64,000 nucleotides of DNA from Streptomyces sp. SLBN-31 (GTDB lineage: Bacteria > Actinomycetota > Actinomycetes > Streptomycetales > Streptomycetaceae), in assembly GCF_006715395.1 (NCBI RefSeq), contig NZ_VFNC01000001.1:248001-312000 (forward strand), read 5' to 3'. The translations under genes were made by a program, and so were the position numbers. Of this stretch, positions 57,212-64,000 are shown piece by piece. Each line of letters starts with the position of its first letter. Within the stretch, counting starts at the first letter, position 1. The notes beneath the pieces were generated by a model that saw nothing but the letters and a program-made list of their open reading frames with translations, searched no databases and was not told where the DNA came from.

Positions 57212-57592
57212 TCAGCTCCCGAAGAGTTCACGAGCGGCGTGGCCGAGGACGGGGTAGATCGCCCCGACCATCAGCACGACCCAGACGCCCACGACGGACC
57301 AGAGCATCTGCTTCTGGTAGCGCGGCCCCTTCGACCAGAAGTCGACGGCGATGACGCGCAGGCCGTTGAGCGCGTGGAAGAGGATGGCGGCGACGAGGCC
57401 GTACTCCAGCACAGCCACGATCGGGGTCTTGTACGTGGCCACGACCTTGTCGTAGGCCTCGGGAGACACACGGACGAGAGCGGTGTCCAGCACGTGAACG
57501 AACAGGAAGAAGAAGATGAGGACGCCGGTGACTCGGTGAGCCACCCAGGACCACATTCCTTCCCGGCCGCGGTACAGCGTTCCAGCCGGCAC
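57212..57592 (-). CDS. sdhC: Succinate dehydrogenase cytochrome b556 subunit
   Basis: A 126-residue three-helix anchor: AHRVTGVLIFFFLFVHVLDT, LEYGLVAAILFHALNGLRVI and MLWSVVGVWVVLMVGAIYPV. HRVTG and FHALNGLR are the SdhC signatures and supply haem-binding histidines. GTG 57592 has GGAGGG 6 bases upstream. First gene of sdhCDAB; the promoter should be in the following ~250 bases, where TAGGAT (57680-57685, reverse strand) could be the -10. Confidence 0.94.
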   Translation of the reverse strand: MPAGTLYRGREGMWSWVAHRVTGVLIFFFLFVHVLDTALVRVSPEAYDKVVATYKTPIVAVLEYGLVAAILFHALNGLRVIAVDFWSKGPRYQKQMLWSVVGVWVVLMVGAIYPVLGHAARELFGS

Positions 57593-57844
57593 GGAAGTCC
57601 CTCCGGGAGCGGGGATTGGGGCCGCGCCGGCTTTGCCTGTCGGTCGGGCCCGGCCGGGTACGGTCCACCGGCCCCCAGCATCCTAACGACGGTTGTCTGC
57701 GGCGCTTACGCCGGGCCTACCGGTGTGATCAATGTGGCACGCGGATGGGGTAGCGCCGCGGCTTGTGGGGTGGGGTGTCCCGTTATCGGCCGGGTGCGGG
57801 TGCGTGGTGGCCGGTCGCGCCCGCGAGGCGGTAGCCGCACATGG

Positions 57845-58357
57845 TCACAGCCCCGCGCCCCTGAGCAGGGCGCCGAGTCGTTCCCTTGCGAGGCGGCGGA
57901 GTTCTTCTGCCGCGACGACCCGTTCGTCCTCCGGATCGTTCGTCAAACGTGACCGGATTCCTTCCAGGACGTGGTCCAGGGCCTCGGTCGGGGGGATGCC
58001 GTCCAGGCAGATCACGAACGCGTGTCCGAATTTCGACTCGTACGCGGCGTGGGCGGCGCTCATCGCCATGTGGGCGGCCGAATACGCGCCGTCGGGCAGC
58101 GTCGGCAGCGCCTCGGCCGCCAGCGCCTCCGTCAGATCGCCCGGGGACAGGTCGTACGCGGCCTCGTCCGACGCGGCCAGCAGGGATGCGACGTCGGGGT
58201 AGGGGCGATGGGCCGAGACACGGTCCGCCCAGCGGTGGCTGCGCATGCAGTCCAGGAGGAGTTTGTGGACCTCGTCGACGGGGGCCGAGTTGAAGGCGTC
58301 GAGGACAGCGGGCAGTGTCGGTATGGCCGGTCGGCCTGGAAGGTGTGTGGGCGTCAC
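57845..58357 (-). CDS. OHCU decarboxylase-like protein
   Basis: A 170-residue all-helical protein. Its second half fits the OHCU (2-oxo-4-hydroxy-4-carboxy-5-ureidoimidazoline) decarboxylase family of urate degradation: YESKFGHAFVICLDG is the core signature, followed by the typical helical tail (EELRRLARERLGALL). The catalytic region diverges. Active members have an HP-x-hG...EQ stretch with the essential His and Glu, but here it reads SAHRPYPDVASLLAASDEAA. It may act on something else or be inactive. GTG 58357 was chosen; ribosome site weak. No other ureide-pathway gene is nearby. Confidence 0.78.
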   Translation of the reverse strand: MTPTHLPGRPAIPTLPAVLDAFNSAPVDEVHKLLLDCMRSHRWADRVSAHRPYPDVASLLAASDEAAYDLSPGDLTEALAAEALPTLPDGAYSAAHMAMSAAHAAYESKFGHAFVICLDGIPPTEALDHVLEGIRSRLTNDPEDERVVAAEELRRLARERLGALLRGAGL

Positions 58358-58474
58358 GTGTGTTTCGACAGAGGAAGCTGTGAGGGATGTTGCGTCACGG
58401 TATCGAGGACGCTCCTGATGTGTCCGACGGATGCGCGAATTTCACCCGCAGGGGAGAGGTTCGGAACGCACGGT

Positions 58475-58488
58475 GGACGCATGCGTCC
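58475..58488. promoter_or_regulatory. Palindrome upstream of the hexosaminidase gene
   Basis: GGACGCATGCGTCC, a perfect 14-bp palindrome 25 bases before the GTG start. It does not match the DasR consensus expected for chitin/GlcNAc genes. Confidence 0.45.
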
Positions 58489-58512
58489 GTCCGAGGGACT
58501 TAGGTTGGCGCT

Positions 58513-60165
58513 GTGAGTCAGCACAGGCGCCGGCGTCCGGCGAGGAATGTGAAGACGGGGATCGTGGTCGGTGCGGCCGTGGCCGTGACGGTCGGCGCCG
58601 GTGTGAGCCTGGGGCTGTGGGCCTCCGGGGACGACGGCGGGTCGGCGCAGGAGCGGGCGAGTTCCTCCAGCGGGACGTCGGAGGGCACGGCGAGCGCCGG
58701 GCGGGGGGCCGGCCCGACGCCGAGTCCGACCCGGTCGTATCCCCTCTCGCAGGCGCCGCGCACCATTCCCGCCGTCCGCTCCCACACGGCCGCCCACGGG
58801 CCGGGCTGGCGGCCGGCGCGTGGTGAGCGGGTGGTGGTCGCCGACGCCAGGCTCGCCGACGAGGGCCGGCTGATCGCCTCGGAGCTGGGGCTGACGTACG
58901 CCGGTGAGCGCAAGGACGTGCGGGCCGGGGACCTGCGGCTGGCGGTGAACGGTGGCGCGGGCGCGAACCCGGAGTCGTACACCATGACCGTGCGCGGCGG
59001 AACGGTGAGCATCAGCGGGCCCACGGACGCCGGGGTCTTCTACGGCACCCGGACGCTGAAGCAGGAGGTGCACGGCGGGGGGACGGCGCCCGAGGGGGTC
59101 GTGAAGGACCAGCCGGCCAAGGCCGTGCGCGGGTTCATGCTCGACATCGCGCGCAAGAACTTCACCGCCAAGTGGATCGAGGACCGGGTCCGCGAGCTGG
59201 GGGATCTGAAGTTCAACGAGCTCGGGCTGCACTTCTCCGACGACCAGGGCTTCCGCATCGAGTCCGACACCCACCCCGAGATCGTCTCGCAGCAGCACCT
59301 GACCAAGGCCGAGGTGAAGCGGATCGTCGCGCTCGCTCAGGCCCGGCACATCACCGTCGTCCCCGAGATCGACTCGCCCGGGCATCTGGGTGCCGTCATC
59401 GCCGCCCACCCCGATCTGCAGCTGCGCAACACGAGTGGGGTGGCGGCGCGCGGTGCCGTCGACATCTCGAAGCCGGCCGCGGCCAAGATCGTCGACGACC
59501 TGCTGAACGAGTACGCCGGTCTCTTCCCGGGCGGGCAGTGGAACCTGGGCGGCGACGAGTACCAGGCGCTGATGGTGTCGAACCCGCAGGCCTCCTATCC
59601 GCAGCTGGCCGCGGCGGCGCGGCGGAAGTACGGCTCCGGCGGGACGGTCTCCGACCTGACCACCGGGTGGCTCAATGACCGCGCCGCCACCGTGCGGGCC
59701 CACGGCAGGACCATGCGGGCCTGGAACGACGGGTTCCTCGCCGCGAGCTCGGTGCAGCCCGCCAAGGACCTGCGGGTCGGGTACTGGACCGGCAAGGAGT
59801 ACGGGGCCCGGCAGCCGGTGGCCTATCTGGCCGCGGGGCGCAAGCTCGTCAACTACAACGACGAGTTCCTCTACTACGTCCTCGGGCAGCCGAACAACTT
59901 CGTCTACCCGACCGGGCAGCGGATCTACGAGCAGTGGACTCCGCGGGTCGTCCGGGGCACGGTCTCTGTGCCGGCCCGCTACGACGGGCAGATCCTCGGC
60001 GGCACCTTCGCCGTGTGGTGCGATCTTTCGGGCTCGCAGACGCAGGCCCAGGTCGCGGCCGGGATCCGGATGCCGCTGCGGGCCACCGTCCAGAAACTGT
60101 GGGACCCGGGGCGGCCCGCGCTGTCCTGGGCCCAGTTCAAGGCGCTCGCCGGCCGACTGGGCTGA
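58513..60165 (+). CDS. Beta-N-acetylhexosaminidase (GH20), exported or membrane-anchored
   Basis: A 550-residue glycoside hydrolase family 20 enzyme releasing terminal GlcNAc/GalNAc from chitin or peptidoglycan fragments. N-terminal membrane signal (VKTGIVVGAAVAVTVGAGVS) with a twin-arginine-like run RRRRPARN before it, then a Ser/Gly/Pro linker. The small GH20b domain is at ~85-190, and the TIM barrel starts at RGFMLDIARKNF. The catalytic Asp-Glu pair is in NLGGDEYQ (~355); VVPEIDSPGHLGAVI and VWCDLSGSQT line the sugar site. GTG 58513 is very close to a possible -10 (TAGGTT, 58501), so the transcript may be leaderless. Confidence 0.94.
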   Translation: MSQHRRRRPARNVKTGIVVGAAVAVTVGAGVSLGLWASGDDGGSAQERASSSSGTSEGTASAGRGAGPTPSPTRSYPLSQAPRTIPAVRSHTAAHGPGWRPARGERVVVADARLADEGRLIASELGLTYAGERKDVRAGDLRLAVNGGAGANPESYTMTVRGGTVSISGPTDAGVFYGTRTLKQEVHGGGTAPEGVVKDQPAKAVRGFMLDIARKNFTAKWIEDRVRELGDLKFNELGLHFSDDQGFRIESDTHPEIVSQQHLTKAEVKRIVALAQARHITVVPEIDSPGHLGAVIAAHPDLQLRNTSGVAARGAVDISKPAAAKIVDDLLNEYAGLFPGGQWNLGGDEYQALMVSNPQASYPQLAAAARRKYGSGGTVSDLTTGWLNDRAATVRAHGRTMRAWNDGFLAASSVQPAKDLRVGYWTGKEYGARQPVAYLAAGRKLVNYNDEFLYYVLGQPNNFVYPTGQRIYEQWTPRVVRGTVSVPARYDGQILGGTFAVWCDLSGSQTQAQVAAGIRMPLRATVQKLWDPGRPALSWAQFKALAGRLG

Positions 60166-60257
60166 TCGGCGGCCTTTTGTCCCATACGGCTGCGAACGGC
60201 CGTACGACTGTGGTGTATTCGGCGCGAGCCGAAGCCGAGATGTCGTGGGGACGGGAC

Positions 60258-60758
60258 ATGGGCTACTGGGGGTACTTCGTCGTGGGATGCGGCGAGCGGC
60301 CGCTCGCCGAGTTCGACGCGCTGGCCGGTGTCGAGGAGGGCATGGAGCTGCGGGCCGAGGCGCCCGGCGGCTGGCAGGTCTGGGAGTTCCCGAGCGGGGA
60401 CGGCGAGGTGGGGAGCATGAACGTCCTCGCCGCACAGACCGGCGCCCCCGCCCTGTTCGGATACGTGATGAACAGCGACTGCGTGGTCGTCGAGGCGGCG
60501 GCGCCGGAGAGCGGGGCGTGGACCACGTGTCTGGCCCGGTCCGCGATGGCCGGACACCTCGGCGGGGAGGGGCTGACGTTGGAGGACTACTTCCTGGACC
60601 CCCGCGACGCCGCCGAGCGGGCCGTCGCCTGGGCCGCGGAGGCGGGCCGCGAGGCCGACGCCGAAGCACTGGCCGAGGTGCTGAGCGCCGATCCCGACCC
60701 GTTGGCCGAAAACCTCTTCTTCCGGTTGCTCGACCGCCTCGGCGTGGTGCCGCTGTGA
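60258..60758 (+). CDS. Hypothetical cytoplasmic protein
   Basis: A 166-residue acidic protein (MGYWGYFVVGCGERPLAEF... to LFFRLLDRLGVVPL). No motif I recognise. Composition suggests an alpha/beta N-terminal ~110 residues (GWQVWEFPSGDGE, GAPALFGYVMNSDCVVVEA) and a helical acidic C-terminus (AERAVAWAAEAGREADAEAL). ATG 60258 is preferred over ATG 60240 because GGGGACGGGAC precedes it. The protein has no signal or membrane helix. Likely its own transcription unit, 92 bases after the hexosaminidase stop. Confidence 0.72.
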   Translation: MGYWGYFVVGCGERPLAEFDALAGVEEGMELRAEAPGGWQVWEFPSGDGEVGSMNVLAAQTGAPALFGYVMNSDCVVVEAAAPESGAWTTCLARSAMAGHLGGEGLTLEDYFLDPRDAAERAVAWAAEAGREADAEALAEVLSADPDPLAENLFFRLLDRLGVVPL

Positions 60759-60864
60759 CACTCCCGAGCCGTCGCACGCAGTAAGGGGAAGTGTGGGCTC
60801 CGTTAAGGATGGTGCCCGGTGAAGCCGTGCGAGACCTGCACGGGGCCCGCAGAGGGAGGCGTGG

Positions 60865-61431
60865 ATGAGCCTGGTGGAGTTGATCGCTCAGGCCGACGAG
60901 CGCGGACTGGCCGCCAGTGGGCTGGCTTGTTTGGACCGGTGCGTGCCGCTCCTGGGCGGCGACGACGAGGTGCTGCGCCCCCTGTGGGCGAGCCTCTCCG
61001 ACGCCGGTGACGCCGCCGACTGGGGTGAACTGCTGGAACAGGTGCGCGGCAAGCTCGGCGGGGCCGAGGAGTACGCCGGGTCCACGGAGGACGAGGCGGC
61101 GCTGCTGGCCCGCCGGATGCTGGCGGCCGCGCCGGTCGACCCGTCGGCGGCCGAGGTGCGGGTATGGGCCGACGCGTGTTCCGTCGCCGCGCTGCAGATA
61201 CACCGGCTGCTCGATCCCCTGGAGGACGAGCAGGCTTCCGTCGACGCCCGTCGGGAAGGGCGTACCGAGGGCATGTCACCGCTGGTCGCCGCCGAGCTGC
61301 GGCGGCAGGTGACCGTGCTCGAGGTGCTCGCGGGGCACGGCGCGGCGGGGCTGCGGCGGGCGCTGGAGGTGTCCGTCGAGGGGCGGCGGGTGCTGCGTGC
61401 GGTCGTGTCGCGCAGGGCGCGCCAGAGGTAG
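60865..61431 (+). CDS. Hypothetical helical cytoplasmic protein
   Basis: A 188-residue acidic, almost entirely helical protein (LVELIAQADERGLAASGLAC, then DDEVLRPLWASLSDAGDA, ending in a basic VLRAVVSRRARQR). No family recognised. ATG 60865 has AGAGGGAGG about 6 bases upstream, a strong ribosome site. Converges on the DUF1877 gene with 7 bases between stops. Confidence 0.75.
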   Translation: MSLVELIAQADERGLAASGLACLDRCVPLLGGDDEVLRPLWASLSDAGDAADWGELLEQVRGKLGGAEEYAGSTEDEAALLARRMLAAAPVDPSAAEVRVWADACSVAALQIHRLLDPLEDEQASVDARREGRTEGMSPLVAAELRRQVTVLEVLAGHGAAGLRRALEVSVEGRRVLRAVVSRRARQR

Positions 61432-61438
61432 TGCCGGG

Positions 61439-61900
61439 TCAGCGCAGCAGGCACTTCACCACCGCATCGCCGTACTGGGCGGTCCGGCTGTAGAACGCCG
61501 TCAGGTCGCGGTGCGTCGCCGCGAAGACGGTGTGGAGTTCTTCCTCCAGGTCGCCGTCGACGTGGTCCGGCAGGAGTTCTTCGCGGGCCGGCCGCCACAG
61601 CTCCTCGAAGTCCGCCGACGTCAGGAACGTGGCCACCCGGCCGACCTGGGCCGCCGTCAGCATCAGGAACGGGGGGTTGTCGGGGACGGGATGGTTCACC
61701 GGTCTGCCTCCCAGGACCACCGGAGCGCCGGCGTAGAGGAGGTCGTGGTCCAGGTAGCCGTTGTCCAGCACCTCCTCGCGGTGCCGGCCGATGCGTTCGC
61801 GTACGGCGTTCCAGTCGTCCTCGAACAGCCGTCGCATCCAGTTCGCGCTGTTGCGCAGTGCCGGGGGCGGCACCGCGCGCAGATGGAAGTACATGCTCAT
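61439..61900 (-). CDS. DUF1877 (YfbM-like) protein
   Basis: A 153-residue cytoplasmic protein. The opening MSMYFHLRAVPP, the middle LDKGW-like segment LDNGYLDHDLLYAG and HPVPDNPPFLMLTAAQV followed by the helical tail are typical of DUF1877 (E. coli YfbM), a family without known activity. ATG 61900 was chosen; the second Met two codons on is an alternative. Neighbouring hypotheticals give no hint of function. Confidence 0.8.
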   Translation of the reverse strand: MSMYFHLRAVPPPALRNSANWMRRLFEDDWNAVRERIGRHREEVLDNGYLDHDLLYAGAPVVLGGRPVNHPVPDNPPFLMLTAAQVGRVATFLTSADFEELWRPAREELLPDHVDGDLEEELHTVFAATHRDLTAFYSRTAQYGDAVVKCLLR

Positions 61901-62067
61901 CAGTCAGTTGAGCGCATACGGGTGCCCGGACGTCACTCCGGGGCAAACCTCCCAGGTGAGGGAGGTCTGTGACCGTCGTGCGGCGGAGCTGGGGCGGTCC
62001 TGCGCCGGTCTCGCGGGATCCCCCGATCCGGCGTGACACAGCACACGCTGCACCCGCTCATGTCTGT

Positions 62068-62463
62068 GTGACTACCTTCCAGGAGACCAGGCCGAACGCG
62101 GCGACGAAGCCCGTCCGGTGGGCGGCGGACACGGTGGCGGCGATGCGCGAGGGGGCGCGGCTGCGCCTCGACTACTCGGCGCAGAGCCTGTGGCGCGTCG
62201 ACCGGATGATCGAGGACATACGCCGGGAGGACGCGCCGTACGAGGCCGTGGACAAGACGCTGCGCGGCTTCGGCGCCTACGCCGGTGAGGTCGTCGTCCG
62301 GGAGACCGGCGCCGAGTGGTGGGCGAGCGGGGGCGAGCACTGGATCAGGACCCCGGACGGCCGGCTGTGGGATCCCATCGACGAGGCACGGCGCTGCTTC
62401 CACGGCGACGGGTCGCTGCGTCTGCTGTGCCGGGAGGCGACGGCGGCGAGAACCCCGCAGTAG
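62068..62463 (+). CDS. Hypothetical protein, paralogue of the 62757 gene
   Basis: A 131-residue protein. Core: RLDYSAQSLWRVDRMIEDIR, then FGAYAGEVVVRETGAEWW and a C-terminal RTPDGRLWDPIDEARRCF. The same order (LDYS-SL-VD, GAYAGEV, W, PDGR-W-P) occurs in the 62757-63188 protein, so the two are paralogues. Function unknown; GAYAGEVhhR recalls domains that assess whether a region is accessible, but I cannot name the family. GTG 62068 was chosen without a ribosome site, so the start is uncertain. A 7-bp hairpin (61947-61966) lies upstream. Confidence 0.68.
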   Translation: MTTFQETRPNAATKPVRWAADTVAAMREGARLRLDYSAQSLWRVDRMIEDIRREDAPYEAVDKTLRGFGAYAGEVVVRETGAEWWASGGEHWIRTPDGRLWDPIDEARRCFHGDGSLRLLCREATAARTPQ

Positions 62464-62678
62464 GAGACGCGACCGTTTCCACGTGGGCGGGAACGCGGAC
62501 CGGGCGCCCACTCAGCAGGTGCGCGGGAGCGGACGCCCGAACCGGTGGACACGGCTCCTTGAGGCAGACCAGGCCGTCCGTCGTGACCGCCGGGCGGCCG
62601 CTGGTGCCGGGCTCCGGCCGAACATCACCGGCCGAAAAGGTTGTACGCGCCCGCGATTTTCTTTTGTGGCGATCGACA

Positions 62679-62705
62679 CCCCCGAACCCCGTGATGTTCC
62701 GGGGG
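62679..62705 (+). promoter_or_regulatory. Hairpin in the 293-base gap before the 62757 gene
   Basis: CCCCCGAAC (62679-62687) pairs with GTTCCGGGGG (62696-62705) with one bulged base and an 8-base loop. An AT-rich patch just upstream (TTTTCTTTTG, ~62657-62666) is the most promoter-like part of the gap; otherwise nothing gene-like is seen between 62464 and 62756. Confidence 0.4.
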
Positions 62706-62756
62706 CGCCGGCCGCTGGGTCAGCCGGGAGCGTCGATCTGGAGGGGGAACCGGCTC

Positions 62757-63188
62757 ATGGCAGAGGACCACGCGCGCGAACCGCGCGCCGAGGAGATGCG
62801 GGCCCGTGCGGCCGCCTTCGTCGCCCACGTGACCGCGCGCAACCGGCTGCCGCTGGACTATTCCGAGCGCAGCCTGCGGGTCGTCGACTTCATGGTCGAC
62901 GGCCTGCGCAAGGGCGGCGCCGATCCCGACCGGGCCCGGGGCACACTGACCGCCCTCGGCGCCTACGCAGGCGAGGTGCTCGTCCGGCGCGCCGGCGCGG
63001 TCTGGGTGGACTGCGACGCGTCCCAGCGGGCGTGCTTCGGCCAGCCGGTGGCCGTCCGCATGCCGGACGGACGGGTCTGGAACCCCCTCGGCAAGGTCCG
63101 CAACCGCTTCGAGACGGGCGCCCCCGAGGAATCGCTCCAGCTCTTCTACCTCAGACTGCACGGGAGGGCGCGCCGGGTCGCCGCCTGA
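62757..63188 (+). CDS. Hypothetical protein, paralogue of the 62068 gene
   Basis: A 143-residue protein with the core PLDYSERSLRVVDFMVDGLR, LTALGAYAGEVLVRRAGAVW, QPVAVRMPDGRVWNPLGKV and a helical tail. Paralogous to the 62068-62463 product; the shared blocks are in the same order and spacing, and this copy keeps an extra C-terminal stretch (LQLFYLRLHGRARRV). No signal or membrane helix, no catalytic motif I recognise. ATG 62757 is supported by GGGGG about 9 bases upstream. Confidence 0.75.
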   Translation: MAEDHAREPRAEEMRARAAAFVAHVTARNRLPLDYSERSLRVVDFMVDGLRKGGADPDRARGTLTALGAYAGEVLVRRAGAVWVDCDASQRACFGQPVAVRMPDGRVWNPLGKVRNRFETGAPEESLQLFYLRLHGRARRVAA

Positions 63189-63350
63189 GCGCACGACCTC
63201 AGCCGGGCCCGACACGCCCGGGAACCGATGTGCTGTGACACTTCTGTGACGCGTGGCGCTGTTGACCGTGAAGGCGTGCGCACGGACGGAGGTGGCGCAC
63301 GGCCGGGCCCGGCAGGGCCCGCTTCGCACTCGTACGAACGAGGACAGTTG

Positions 63351-63968
63351 TTGGGCCAGGGACGGGAACCCCGCCGCGTACAGGCGTACGACGCGGAGCT
63401 GGGCGCGGCCGTCGCGCGGGCCCAGGAAGGCGACGAGGCCGCGTTCGCGGTCGCGTACCGGATCGTGCAGCCCGGACTGCTCGGCTACCTCCGCGGGATC
63501 GTCGGCGACGACGCCGAGGACGTGGCCTCCGACGCCTGGCTGGAGATCGCCCGGGACCTCGGCAGGTTCCAGGGCGACGGCCAGGGCTTCCGCGGCTGGA
63601 CGGCGACCATCGCCCGGCACCGCGCACTGGACCACCTGCGACGGCAGAAGGTACGGCCCCGGTCCTCGGCGCTGGAACAGGACGTACTGGAGCTGCCCGG
63701 CCGGCACACCACCCATGAGCAGGCCCTGGAGGCGCTCTCCACCGCGCGCGCCCTGGACCTCGTCCGCAGCCTGCCCCGGGACCAGGCGGAGGCCGTGCTG
63801 TTGCGGGTCGTCGTCGGCCTCGACGGGCCCGCCGCGGCCCGCGTCCTCGGCAAGCGCCCCGGGGCCGTGCGCACCGCCGCGCACCGGGGCCTGAAGCGCC
63901 TGGCCGCCCGGCTGGGCGACACGGGTGTGACGAATGACGACCCCCGGACGCTGGGTGAGTCGAAATGA
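63351..63968 (+). CDS. ECF-type RNA polymerase sigma factor
   Basis: A 205-residue sigma-70 family protein. Region 2 is EAAFAVAYRIVQPGLLGYLR, DAEDVASDAWLEIARDLG and GFRGWTATIARHRALDHLRR (with the -10-recognising part). Region 4 is ALDLVRSLPRDQAEAVLLRV and AAARVLGKRPGAVRTAAHRG (helix-turn-helix). TTG 63351 was chosen for GAGGA 6 bases upstream; TTG 63348 and a GTG at 63276 are alternatives, the last giving a longer disordered N-terminus. The stop overlaps the start of the next gene (ATGA), which is where an anti-sigma factor would be expected. Confidence 0.88.
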   Translation: MGQGREPRRVQAYDAELGAAVARAQEGDEAAFAVAYRIVQPGLLGYLRGIVGDDAEDVASDAWLEIARDLGRFQGDGQGFRGWTATIARHRALDHLRRQKVRPRSSALEQDVLELPGRHTTHEQALEALSTARALDLVRSLPRDQAEAVLLRVVVGLDGPAAARVLGKRPGAVRTAAHRGLKRLAARLGDTGVTNDDPRTLGESK

Positions 63969-64000
63969 ACGGCAGCCGAGGCGGACACGTCAACAACGGC
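63965..64000 (+). CDS. 5' end of the gene after the sigma factor (partial)
   Basis: ATG 63965 overlaps the sigma stop by 4 bases and opens a frame reading MNGSRGGHVNNG to the window edge. The coupling suggests a co-expressed partner, perhaps an anti-sigma factor, but 12 residues cannot show it. Confidence 0.5.
   Translation, partial: MNGSRGGHVNNG

Noticed and set aside
58358..58512. DasR operator upstream of the hexosaminidase
   Set aside because: Expected for GlcNAc genes, but no ACTGGTCTAGACCAGT-like sequence is present; the palindrome at 58475 is different.
58354..61203. Long open frame of 949 codons on the minus strand opposite the hexosaminidase
   Set aside because: Arg/Pro/His-rich antisense translation created by high third-position GC; it covers three real genes and has no domain.

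Overview
The window is high-GC actinobacterial DNA with the codon use, GTG/TTG starts, purine-rich ribosome sites and protein families of Streptomyces. It looks like chromosome core, not an island: I see no insertion sequence, integrase, phage gene, tRNA, rRNA or CRISPR array. Parts of the order (sucD - PerM-like - purN - purH; folD - DUF3017; trpS - YihY - D-Ala-D-Ala carboxypeptidase - sdhCDAB) match what I remember of Mycobacterium tuberculosis as well as Streptomyces coelicolor, so the frame is ancient and lineage-specific pieces sit inside it.

Layout. 1-9.2 kb: end of sucD, a membrane-tethered sigma-like protein, a PerM-like membrane protein, purN-purH, an RDD protein, folD and a DUF3017 protein. 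9.3-11.3 kb: two tandem membrane-anchored XRE regulators. 11.5-12.6 kb: mdh behind a TamR-like operator. 12.7-20.6 kb: secreted/membrane proteins, an MFS pump with a divergent LysR gene, a MarR-acetyltransferase fusion, and a compact locus at 17.1-20.6 kb whose first two products carry matching G/N/S-rich motifs. 20.8-27.9 kb: a five-gene glycine betaine operon (two dehydrogenases and an ABC importer). 27.9-31.1 kb: a PEP-mutase-like gene and two AhpD-like genes (one frameshifted), divergent from a MocR regulator. 31.1-37.9 kb: a DMT permease, a lipoprotein/ATP-grasp pair, glyA under a ZTP riboswitch, a secreted protein, trpS and a 2'-5' RNA ligase-like protein. 37.9-41.6 kb: a divergent quartet for decaprenylphosphoryl-arabinose (dprE2-dprE1 against a PAP2 phosphatase and a UbiA prenyltransferase). 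41.7-52.6 kb: YihY, a penicillin-binding carboxypeptidase, a metallophosphoesterase, a two-component system divergent from an MMPL transporter, and a TetR operon with two clear operators. 52.7-64 kb: an M48 protease, sdhCDAB, an OHCU-decarboxylase-like protein, a GH20 hexosaminidase, small hypotheticals, and an ECF sigma factor followed by the start of a partner gene.

Functional links. Central metabolism is prominent: sucD, mdh and sdhCDAB are TCA-cycle genes. purN, purH, folD and glyA all handle one-carbon folates; of these only glyA shows a ZTP riboswitch, which senses the purine intermediate that accumulates when 10-formyl-THF is short. The betaine operon couples uptake of a quaternary amine to its oxidation for osmoprotection.

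Best candidate for an undescribed system: the 17163-20570 locus. A four-TM protein ends in a short G/N/S-rich motif, and the small protein overlapping it begins with nearly the same motif and ends in a hydrophobic segment. This is the layout expected of a receptor/effector pair joined by a homotypic amyloid-type signalling motif. That reading is inference from sequence alone.
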